From: Dokdonella_A sp035545255
GTDB taxonomy: Bacteria; Pseudomonadota; Gammaproteobacteria; Xanthomonadales; Rhodanobacteraceae
NCBI GenBank assembly: GCA_035545255.1
Contig: DASZYR010000097.1
Coordinates: 1-19,958, forward strand
DNA length: 19,958 nt
Reading direction: 5' to 3'
The translations under genes were made by a program, and so were the position numbers. The notes beneath the pieces were generated by a model. It saw only the letters and a program-made list of their open reading frames with translations, made no database searches and was not told the DNA's origin. How positions within the stretch are numbered: position 1 is the first letter of the stretch; each line of letters begins with the position of its first letter. Shown one piece after another: positions 7,150-14,239 of the stretch.

Positions 7150-9720
7150 GTGATCGAGATCCGAGGCTACCGTCTGCTGCGTCAGCTTGGCCGCGGCGGC
7201 ATGGCGACCGTCTATCTCGCCGTGCAGGAATCGGTCGACCGCGAAGTCGCGCTGAAGGTCATGTCGCCCGCGCTGCTCGCCGACCCGAATTTCGGCGAGC
7301 GCTTCCTGCGCGAGGCGAAGATCGCCGCGAAACTCCATCATCGCCATGTCGTCGGCATCCACGATGTCGCGCGCTCGGGCGATTACCACTACATCGCGAT
7401 GGAATACCTCGGCGGCGGGCCGATCCTCAACAAGGACGGTCAGCCGCGCCCTGTCGCGTTCGCGCTGCGCGTGATCCGCGAGATCGCGACGGCGCTCGAC
7501 TATGCGCACAGGAAGGGATTCGTCCATCGCGACGTCAAGCCCGACAACATCCTGCTGCGCGACGACGGCTCGTCCGCGCTGACCGACTTCGGCATCGCGC
7601 GCGCGCTCGACCCCGCCGCGAAGATGACGCAGACCGGCGCGATCATCGGCACGCCGCACTACATGAGTCCCGAGCAGGCGCGCGGGCGGTCGATCGACGG
7701 ACGCGCCGACCTCTACAGCCTCGGCATCGTGCTCTACGAGCTGCTCGTCGGTCGCGTGCCGTATCAGGCCGAGGATTCGCTCGCCGTCGGCATCATGCAC
7801 ATCAGCCATCCGGTGCCGACGTTGCCCGAGGCGCTCGCGAGCCTGCAGCCGCTGCTTTCGCGCATGCTCGCCAAGCAGCCCGAGGATCGCTATCAGGACG
7901 GAGCGGCGCTCGCTGATGCGATCACGCGCATCGAGCAGGGCGAACAGGCGGCCGTGCTCGGCGGAACGACGCCGGCCGGAAGCTTCTGGCGCGAACCCCA
8001 GCTCGCCGGTCTCTTCGCGACATCCGGCGAGGGCACGACGCCGGTCGCGCCGCTGATGCACACGCCGACACCGTCGTCGGATTCCGCGCGCGAGAGCTCC
8101 ACGCCTCGCGAGCGCACCGAGCCTGCGATCGGCCGCCTCGACGAGATCGTCGCCGCGGTCGGCGGCGATGCGATGCGCGCCGAGCGCGGCCATCGTCCCG
8201 CGCAGCCGGCGCGCCGGCGACGCGCGCCATGGGTCGCGACGGTCGCGCTGATCGTGCTCGCGCTCGGTGCCGCGCTTGCCTGGACGTATCAGGATCGCCT
8301 GCGCGCATTGCTGCCGCGCACCGAATTCAACGACACGCTCGCACGCGCCGAGCGCGCGCTCGATGAAGGACGTCTCGACGGCGCGCCGGACAGCGCACGC
8401 ACCCTGTTCCAGGCGGCTCGCGCGCAAGACCCCGACAACGACGTCGCGCGTGCCGGTCTCGAGCGCGTCGGCCGGAAGCTTCTCGATCGCGCCGACGCCG
8501 CGATCGAGCGCAAGGACCTCGCGACCGCACGCGAGTCGCTCGATGCGGCGCGCGAGCTGCTCGGCGGCGGAACGGCCGTCGATTCGATCGCGCAGCGTCT
8601 CGTCAAGGCCGAAAGCAGCGGCGCCGAAACCGAGCAGCTGCTCGACAGCGCGAAGGCCGCGCTCGACGCCGGACGCGTGCTCGGCGACGACGGCGCCGCT
8701 GCGATCTACAAGCAACTGCTCGCAGCGGACGCGTCGAACGCGCTCGCGCAATCGGGCTTGCAGAAGTCCGCCGACGTCCTTGCCGGCGAGGCGCGCAAGG
8801 CGTTCGCCGCGAACGACATCGCGACGGCATCGTCGCGCATCGACGCGATCGCCGGCATCCTGCCGGCGTACTCGGCGCTCGCCGAGCTCCGTGGCCAGCT
8901 CGCGCAAGCGCGCACGGCCGAGCGCGCCGCGCTCGACGAAACGCTGAAGCGCGCCGAAGATCAGGTGCGCGCCGGCCGTCTGTCCGGCGGCGATGACAGC
9001 GCGCTCGACTTGTTTCGCGCTGTCCTCGACAAGGATCGCGACAACGCGCGCGCGAAGGAAGGCCTTCGTCACGTCGCGCAAGCATTCGTCCTGCAGGCGA
9101 ATGCGGCGATCGAAGACGGCAATGCTGAGGCCGCCGACAAGCTTCTGTCGAGTGCCGCGCAACTGGCGCCGGACATGCCCGAACTCCGCGCTGCGCGCAC
9201 CGATCTTCGCGAGCTGCATGAGCGCATCGCGATCGACGCCGAGCGCCCCGCGTTGACCGCGGCGGATGTCGAGCACGTGCGTCAGCTGGTCGCCGATGCC
9301 GGCCGGGCCGCCGAGGCCGGCAAACTGATCGTCCCTCCGGGCGACAGCGCATACGACAAATATCGCGCGGCCCTCGCGATCGACCGCGACAACAAGGACG
9401 CGCAAGACGGCATCGCGCGCCTGCCCGATCGCGCGAAGGCGCTGTTCGACCAGGCGCTCGCCGAAGGCGCTCCGCAACGTGCGCGCGCACTGCTCGACAC
9501 GATCCGGCAGATCGCCCCGGCCGACACCTCGATCGCGCCGATGTCCGAGAAGCTCGCCGGCGTGTTCATCGACCAGGCCGAAGCGCGCGTGCGCGAAGGC
9601 CGCCGCGGCGACGCCGCGCGAGCGCTCGACGCCGCGCGACAACTGAGTCCTGCCAATGCACGTCTCGCGCCGCTCGAAGCTCGCATCCGTGCCTTGCCGG
9701 AAGATCAGCAGCGCGGTTGA
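7150..9720 (+). CDS. Membrane Ser/Thr protein kinase with periplasmic repeat domain
   Basis: This is an 856-residue Hanks-type kinase. The catalytic domain has a glycine loop GRGGMATVYLA (14-24), catalytic K36 in VALKVM, H126-R-D128-VKPDN, D146-F-G and GTPHYMSPEQA, so it should be active. A Pro/Ser-rich juxtamembrane linker follows (about 270-350). A single transmembrane segment lies near 361-382 (WVATVALIVLALGAALAW) behind a cluster of arginines, which puts the kinase in the cytoplasm and the rest in the periplasm. The outer part consists of four tandem repeats of about 100 residues (393-493, 494-593, 594-701, 702-856) that look TPR-like and helical. They share GRL-type and DNxxAxxGL-type motifs. 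GTG 7150 is chosen because IEIRGYRLLRQLG starts the kinase fold and GGAAG lies about 10 nt upstream. The open extension to 6856 is REP sequence. Its substrate and ligand are unknown. Confidence 0.9.
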   Translation: MIEIRGYRLLRQLGRGGMATVYLAVQESVDREVALKVMSPALLADPNFGERFLREAKIAAKLHHRHVVGIHDVARSGDYHYIAMEYLGGGPILNKDGQPRPVAFALRVIREIATALDYAHRKGFVHRDVKPDNILLRDDGSSALTDFGIARALDPAAKMTQTGAIIGTPHYMSPEQARGRSIDGRADLYSLGIVLYELLVGRVPYQAEDSLAVGIMHISHPVPTLPEALASLQPLLSRMLAKQPEDRYQDGAALADAITRIEQGEQAAVLGGTTPAGSFWREPQLAGLFATSGEGTTPVAPLMHTPTPSSDSARESSTPRERTEPAIGRLDEIVAAVGGDAMRAERGHRPAQPARRRRAPWVATVALIVLALGAALAWTYQDRLRALLPRTEFNDTLARAERALDEGRLDGAPDSARTLFQAARAQDPDNDVARAGLERVGRKLLDRADAAIERKDLATARESLDAARELLGGGTAVDSIAQRLVKAESSGAETEQLLDSAKAALDAGRVLGDDGAAAIYKQLLAADASNALAQSGLQKSADVLAGEARKAFAANDIATASSRIDAIAGILPAYSALAELRGQLAQARTAERAALDETLKRAEDQVRAGRLSGGDDSALDLFRAVLDKDRDNARAKEGLRHVAQAFVLQANAAIEDGNAEAADKLLSSAAQLAPDMPELRAARTDLRELHERIAIDAERPALTAADVEHVRQLVADAGRAAEAGKLIVPPGDSAYDKYRAALAIDRDNKDAQDGIARLPDRAKALFDQALAEGAPQRARALLDTIRQIAPADTSIAPMSEKLAGVFIDQAEARVREGRRGDAARALDAARQLSPANARLAPLEARIRALPEDQQRG

Positions 9721-9724
9721 CGCT

Positions 9725-9800
9725 CGTCACCTCTCCCGCATGCGGGAGGGAGCCTGCCCCGGACGCGATCCGGTCGCGCCATCAGGCACGGATGAGGAAG
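9725..9800 (+). repeat. Composite palindromic repeat, copy A
   Basis: The block starts CGTCACCTCTCCCGCATGCG and holds two palindromes: CTCCCGCATGCGGGAG and CCGGAcgcgaTCCGG. The whole block matches the reverse complement of 18775-18852 with scattered mismatches, including the tail around GGCACGGATGAGG. It begins 5 nt after the kinase stop and could form a 3' hairpin for that transcript. The rest of the gap to 9908 shows no gene. Confidence 0.75.
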
Positions 9801-9908
9801 CCTTTTGCAAACGGATCGATCCAGGCGAGCTTTCCCAACAGAAAAACGAACGGGCATCGTGAATTCTCCCGCACCCGCCGCAGACGTCGTCTCAGCGATC
9901 ATGCGCCC

Positions 9909-10697
9909 ATGTGCCTCTTGCTGATCGCGATCAACGCCGTTTCTCGCAGACCGCTGCTGCTGCTCGGCAATCGCGATGAATACCGTGCTCGCCCGAGCGC
10001 CGCAGCCGCGCCATGGAGCGAGGATTCCCGCGTCGTCGGCGGACGCGATCTCGGCGCAGGAGGCAGCTGGCTCGCGATCCAATCCGACGGACGCCACGCC
10101 GCCGTCACGAACGTGCGCACCGGCCTGCCGGCGAAGGCGCCGAAATCGCGCGGCTGGCTCGTGCGCGACTTCGTGCTCGGCAACGCGAGCCCGCGAGATT
10201 TTCTCGACGCCGCTCACGCCGATGTCGAAAGCTACGGCGCGTTCAATCTCGTCGTCGGCGATCGCGACGGAACCTGGGCCTACGGCACGGCCGACGAGGC
10301 GCCGAGAAAGCTCGAAGACGGCATCCACGTGATCAGCAACGGACGCATCGGCGTACGCTGGCCGAAGACCGAGCGCCTGCGTCATCGCTTCGTCGAAGCG
10401 ATCGCATCGAGCGCCGACGACGCGAGTCTGCTCGATCTGCTCATGGACGAATCGCAGCCCGCCGATGCCGAGCTGCCCGACACCGGGGTCGGCATCGAGC
10501 TCGAGCGAATGCTCGCGCCGGTGTTCGTGCGCGGCAGCGTGCAATACGGCACGCGCTCGAGCGCGCTCGCGTATTTCGCAGATGACGGCGGCGCCAATCT
10601 GCAAGAACGGATCTTCGGGGTAGGGATGCGTGTCGAACGCGAAGCAACTTGGCGGAGCGCGGCATCGACGGGCACTTGGAGCGCCGCAAAATCGTGA
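9909..10697 (+). CDS. NRDE/TANGO2 family protein
   Basis: This 262-residue protein begins MCLLLIAINA with the NRDEYRARPSAAAAPW motif near residues 21-36, the signature of the NRDE (DUF833/TANGO2) family. Other family-like landmarks are VVGGRDLGAGGSWLAI, AAVTNVRTG, SRGWLVRDFV, YGAFNLVVGD, VISNGR and a final TRSSALAYF strand. Eukaryotic TANGO2 has been linked to membrane trafficking and heme or lipid metabolism; the bacterial role is unclear. The conserved Cys at position 2 suggests an N-terminal nucleophile-like arrangement, which supports the start at ATG 9909. The frame is open back to 9717 through repeat sequence, which is not credible coding. An overlapping out-of-frame ATG at 9901 is ignored. 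No strong ribosome site is visible. It follows the kinase by 188 bp and need not be co-transcribed. Confidence 0.88.
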   Translation: MCLLLIAINAVSRRPLLLLGNRDEYRARPSAAAAPWSEDSRVVGGRDLGAGGSWLAIQSDGRHAAVTNVRTGLPAKAPKSRGWLVRDFVLGNASPRDFLDAAHADVESYGAFNLVVGDRDGTWAYGTADEAPRKLEDGIHVISNGRIGVRWPKTERLRHRFVEAIASSADDASLLDLLMDESQPADAELPDTGVGIELERMLAPVFVRGSVQYGTRSSALAYFADDGGANLQERIFGVGMRVEREATWRSAASTGTWSAAKS

Positions 10698-11086
10698 TGC
10701 CTGTCTCCTGTGTTTTTCGTACCGCGTCACTACGGCGCAGGCGACCATCAAGTGTGTTCATTGCCGCACGCGTCGGTAATCACCAAATCAGTCGTACGCG
10801 CGCACAGGCGAAGCCCGGAGGGCTGACGGCGATGGCGCGCATGTAAAAACTCCTTTGAAGAGGCGGGCGGCTCCGGCGCTCGAAGTGGGAGTAATACAGG
10901 TTTTGTCGTTTGAACCGGACAAGCGGGGCAAAGCGCGCTCGCCTCCGGGGAGCAGGCGAAACGCACATGCCGTCGCGACCGGCGTCCCGACGCCGGGCTC
11001 GGCATACGGCCGACGCTGGAAACCGCAAGCCGCGCAGCCTACGCGCCGATCGAAGACGGATGCGTGTGGTCGCGCGCGTTCGATCG
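10698..11086. other. Intergenic region between convergent NRDE and beta-helix genes
   Basis: This 389-bp stretch lies between two convergent genes. It contains the small minus-strand ORF at 10780-10842 and a tight palindrome CCGGCGTC-CC-GACGCCGG at 10979-10996. A weaker hairpin TCGCCT/AGGCGA lies near 10939-10959. The two last could help terminate transcription from the beta-helix gene. No other feature is supported. Confidence 0.5.
10780..10842 (-). CDS. Possible 20-residue peptide or gene fragment with strong ribosome site
   Basis: On the minus strand, an AAAGGAG (plus-strand positions 10850-10856) lies 7 nt before ATG 10842. This opens a 20-codon frame (MRAIAVSPPGFACARVRLIW) ending in TGA at 10780-10782. 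It is the clearest ribosome binding site in the region. A promoter could lie upstream around 10888-10918 (TTGTCC with an AT-rich stretch about 18 nt later), but this match is weak. The peptide resembles nothing I can name. It may be a leader peptide, a true small protein, or the surviving 5' end of a gene lost from this locus, since the sequence after its stop soon reaches the end of the convergent NRDE gene. Confidence 0.35.
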   Translation of the reverse strand: MRAIAVSPPGFACARVRLIW

Positions 11087-12487
11087 CTAGAACAAGAACG
11101 AATCGAGGCCGTCGGCGAAGATCGAATCGAATTGAACGGCGCCGATGTCGATGGTTGCGGCTGGTCCGCTCGTGCGCGGATAGCCGACCCCTCGCTGATC
11201 CGTGGTGTTCCAAGGTGCCGGCAAGCCGTCGATGTTGCCCTTGCCCAGCGCGGGGCTGCCGGGCAGGAGGATGTGCGTGCGTGTCGGTCCGCCATTGAAT
11301 GCCAGCGGAGCGAGCTTCGGATCACTCGTCAGGGTGATCACGGCGGGATCCGAGACGTTCGATGAGATGACGAGGTTGTCCGCTCCCGCCAAGGATCCCG
11401 CGCCTGGATAAATGAAGATATCGGCGGCCGTGTTGGCGGCGGTGGCTGTATTGTCGGCGACGATCGAGCTCTGCAGCGTCAACGTGCTGTTCGGATTGTT
11501 GCCGTTGCCAAGAACGATAGCCCCTGCCGTATCGGATGAATCCTGGTGATTGAAGGCGATCGTGCTGTTGGCGATGACGATCGAGTTGCGTCCTTCCAGT
11601 GCGCTAGCGAAATCGCTGGCGGAGTTTCCGGAGATCGTGCTGTCGAACACGCCGACAGCCGCATCGCCGGCATAGAAGCCACCGCCCTTACCGGCGTGAT
11701 TGCCCTCGATCGTCGACGCAATCAGCGTCGTGCCATTGCGAGCAGCCAGACCGCCCCCGAAGCCGCCTGGCGCTTCATTGCCGCTGATAGCGCTATACCA
11801 GGACAAGATCGTTTGCAGGGCGTAAACGCCGCCTCCCATCGTGGACGTTCCGCTGTTTCCAGCCTGATTTCCTGAAACGCTGCTGGCGATCAGCGATACG
11901 TTTCGGGCGTGCACGCCTCCGCCTTTCGTCCAGTTTCCATCGCTAATGGCAACACAGTTGCGTACTACGACGTGACTCAGGACGACATCGCCGCTGTCGC
12001 TATCGATGCAACCGCCGTAAGCTGGTCCCGCCGCAGGGTGGTAGTGGCCGTCCGAAACGGTCAATGCGTTCAACGCCAATGTTCCTGCGCCGGTGTGATG
12101 GAACACGCGCGATAGACCCGCGCCCGAGATCGTCACCGTCCCTTCCGTTGGGCCTTGAAGGGTCAGGTTGTCTTGATGGACTTCAATCTCGCTGCCGAGC
12201 GTGATCACGCTATTGGCCATGACGCACAGCGTCGGAAGCTGGTCGAGATCGACCGTGTCTCCCGATTGCGCCTTCATTGGATTCTCGATGATCTCGCGCA
12301 ATGAGTCGGGGGCGCCGTCCGCGCAGTTCTTGACAGACCAGTGAGTGGCTTGCGGCGCCGCTGCGGCGTGCCGGGATACGCCTGGCGCTGCAAGTGCGAT
12401 TGACAGGCTTGCAACGAGCGCACGCGCGCGCAGAGAACGCGGAGATGTGGAGGTGGAGTGCGCCTGTAAGCGGCGGATAACGTGCAT
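11087..12487 (-). CDS. Secreted parallel beta-helix protein, choice-of-anchor-Q-like (copy 1)
   Basis: This is a 466-residue protein from ATG 12487, chosen because GGGAGA lies 5 nt upstream (plus positions 12493-12498) and a signal peptide follows (basic N-terminus, then ALVASLSIALAAPGV, cleavage near HAAAAPQ). The start region WSVKNCADGAPDSLREII and SGDTVDL, followed by many short turns of the type ISGNxAxxGGGxxA, is typical of pectate-lyase-like right-handed beta-helices of the polymorphic/CSLREA class. The end (DPKLAPLAFNGGPTRTH, SPALGKGNIDGLP, DQRGVGYPR, IDIGAVQFD) matches the 'choice-of-anchor Q' type of C-terminal region as I remember it. The final residues SIFADGLDSFLF resemble an IFxDGF-like terminal motif. 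It has a paralogue directly upstream. No catalytic residues are evident; surface adhesion or structure is inferred. The base composition looks less GC-rich than the flanks. Confidence 0.85.
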   Translation of the reverse strand: MHVIRRLQAHSTSTSPRSLRARALVASLSIALAAPGVSRHAAAAPQATHWSVKNCADGAPDSLREIIENPMKAQSGDTVDLDQLPTLCVMANSVITLGSEIEVHQDNLTLQGPTEGTVTISGAGLSRVFHHTGAGTLALNALTVSDGHYHPAAGPAYGGCIDSDSGDVVLSHVVVRNCVAISDGNWTKGGGVHARNVSLIASSVSGNQAGNSGTSTMGGGVYALQTILSWYSAISGNEAPGGFGGGLAARNGTTLIASTIEGNHAGKGGGFYAGDAAVGVFDSTISGNSASDFASALEGRNSIVIANSTIAFNHQDSSDTAGAIVLGNGNNPNSTLTLQSSIVADNTATAANTAADIFIYPGAGSLAGADNLVISSNVSDPAVITLTSDPKLAPLAFNGGPTRTHILLPGSPALGKGNIDGLPAPWNTTDQRGVGYPRTSGPAATIDIGAVQFDSIFADGLDSFLF

Positions 12488-12820
12488 TGGAGTCTCCCAT
12501 GAGGAATGCGGCTCATGCAGCCGCAGCGGTCGACAGGGGATTACGAGATTGGGGCGCCAAGCGGACAGACGACGCTGACGGCTGCGATATCGAACGAAAT
12601 GCTCCAGCAAGCGGAGCTGGTCGATAGTCTCCGCACAGCGAGGCGCGTCGCATCGACCTGTGAGCCCAACATGCGAGAGCGCACGCGGATACGGATCACG
12701 GCGTTTCGGAGTGAAGCTCGCTTCTTCACGCCACGTCGTTGGGTCGCTAGCAACGGACTTTCGTATCGCGACAACGTATCGGACGTCATCGAATCGATTG
12801 TCTGCTGGCGTTCGACGTTC
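12488..12820. other. Spacer between the two beta-helix paralogues
   Basis: This 333-bp stretch lacks a credible gene. A 99-codon minus-strand frame crosses it but has no ribosome site or family resemblance. It should contain the promoter or leader of copy 1. A 20-nt block at 12698-12717 resembles 14172-14192 upstream of copy 2 (17 of 20 positions, with one indel). This suggests that the duplication carried upstream sequence along. Confidence 0.4.
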
Positions 12821-14113
12821 CTATTGGAAATCGTCGACAAATATCGTGTCGAACTGAACTGCGCCGATGTCGATGTTCATTCCGCTCTTGCGAGGATAAC
12901 CAGGCCCGCGTTGATCGTTGATGGTAGTCGCCGGCAGGCCATCCATGTTGCCTTTGCCCAGCGCGGGACTGTCGGCCAGGAGCTCGTGCGTGCGCGTTGG
13001 ACCACCATTGAACTGCAGCGGGCCCAATTTCGGGTCCGCTGACACGGAGATAACGCCCGGCGGATTGGCGTTCGAAGCGACCACGAGGTTATCTGCTCCT
13101 GATACGAAGACACCTGATTCTATGTAGAGATCGCCCGGTGCGTGGTTTGCGCCCATCGTGTTCTCGGCGACGATCGAGCTCCGCAGGGTCGCGTGATAAC
13201 TTGCATTTTGGAAGGAAACCGCGTACCCGAATCCGGATTGATTGAAGGCGATGGTGCTGTTCGCGATGACAGCATCGCCGGCCCGGAATTTCACGGCGCT
13301 GCCGTCTCCGTCGTGCACGTTGCCGGAGAAAGTGCTGTTATATATTCGTGTTTCGCCGTCTGCATACAATCCTCCACCGATATTGTCGTCGATAGTCGAG
13401 GCCAGGATCTTCGCGTAAATGAATGTTCTGGCGCCGCCGCCTCGGTTGGAGACGTTGCCGGTAATCGAGCTGTACTTGGAGACAAGAGAATCAGCGAAGA
13501 TCCCGCCTCCCCGTGTCGCTTGCTTGGCCATGTTTCCGGACACGACACTTCCGATCAGATCGACCTCGTTCGAGGCGTAGATGCCACCGCCGTTTCCGGA
13601 CGAAATACAGCCCGTCACCCGAGCCTGCGTCAGGCTGACGTCATGTTTGCTGTAGATGCAGCCGCCATCGAGCGCGGAGTATCCGTTCGCGATCGAGAGC
13701 GAAGAGATGCTCAATTGTCCGTGACCGTCGTGGGCAAATACGCGGCTGGCGCCGCCGCCGGAGATCGTCACGGCGCCTGTTGTGGGACCCTGGAGCAAAA
13801 GATCGTTCTGATGAACCGTGATTTCGCCGCTCGATAGCGTGATCGTGCTGTTGGCTGTCTCGCACAAAACGGGAAGCTGCCTGAGATCGACCGTGTCTCC
13901 CGATTGCGCCTTGTTCAGAACAATGTCGCGAAGCGAATCCGTATCGTGATCGGTGCAGTTCTTGACGACCCACGGCGGATTGGGCGCCGCGCCTGCATGC
14001 CGAATCGTAGCCGGGGACGCGAGCGCCGCGGAAACGCATAGCGCAAGCGTGCGAAGGCGCTTCGTGTTCGGAAACGAGGCGCGCAGACGACCGTGGGAGC
14101 GAACGACATCCAT
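12821..14113 (-). CDS. Secreted parallel beta-helix protein, choice-of-anchor-Q-like (copy 2)
   Basis: This 430-residue paralogue starts at ATG 14113 with AGGGGAA 5 nt upstream (plus positions 14119-14125). The signal peptide is a basic stretch, then LRTLALCVSAALASPA with probable cleavage near HAGAAPN. It shares with copy 1 the N-terminal block WVVKNCTDHDTDSLRDIV, AQSGDTVDLRQLPVLC, ANSTITLSS, LLLQGPTTGAVTISGGG and RVF. It also shares the C-terminal block DPKLGPLQFNGGPTRTHELL, SPALGKGNMDGLP and IDIGAVQFDTIFVDDFQ. The middle is a run of short beta-helix turns (GGGIYASNEV, GGGIFADS, GGGLYADGE) that has diverged in number and sequence. A stretch of DNA covering AQSGDTVDL is almost identical in both genes (13884-13911 vs 12245-12272), pointing to recent duplication or conversion. 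It lies 126 bp downstream of the glycosyltransferase gene, same strand. The function is unknown. Confidence 0.85.
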   Translation of the reverse strand: MDVVRSHGRLRASFPNTKRLRTLALCVSAALASPATIRHAGAAPNPPWVVKNCTDHDTDSLRDIVLNKAQSGDTVDLRQLPVLCETANSTITLSSGEITVHQNDLLLQGPTTGAVTISGGGASRVFAHDGHGQLSISSLSIANGYSALDGGCIYSKHDVSLTQARVTGCISSGNGGGIYASNEVDLIGSVVSGNMAKQATRGGGIFADSLVSKYSSITGNVSNRGGGARTFIYAKILASTIDDNIGGGLYADGETRIYNSTFSGNVHDGDGSAVKFRAGDAVIANSTIAFNQSGFGYAVSFQNASYHATLRSSIVAENTMGANHAPGDLYIESGVFVSGADNLVVASNANPPGVISVSADPKLGPLQFNGGPTRTHELLADSPALGKGNMDGLPATTINDQRGPGYPRKSGMNIDIGAVQFDTIFVDDFQ

Positions 14114-14239
14114 CGGAATTCCCCTCGAATTGCGGCGTGCACGGATGCAACGCTCGAAACGGGAAGGTATTACGGAGTTCCGAAGTGAAAGCGGACAGGC
14201 TTCTGGCCGGCAAACGACAGCGCTTGTTCGTCCTGAGAA

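Noticed and set aside
6727..9642. 971-codon minus-strand open frame opposite the kinase
   Set aside because: It is a shadow of the kinase frame. The composition is biased and the frame runs through REP sequence and into the relA end.
9725..9800. Rho-independent terminator of the kinase gene
   Set aside because: The hairpins lack a U-tract and the same block recurs at 18775-18852 upstream of genes, so it is called a dispersed repeat. A terminating role is possible but not shown.
12541..12840. 99-codon minus-strand frame between the beta-helix genes
   Set aside because: There is no ribosome site, no recognisable domain, and a composition unlike that of real genes here. It also overlaps the end of copy 2.
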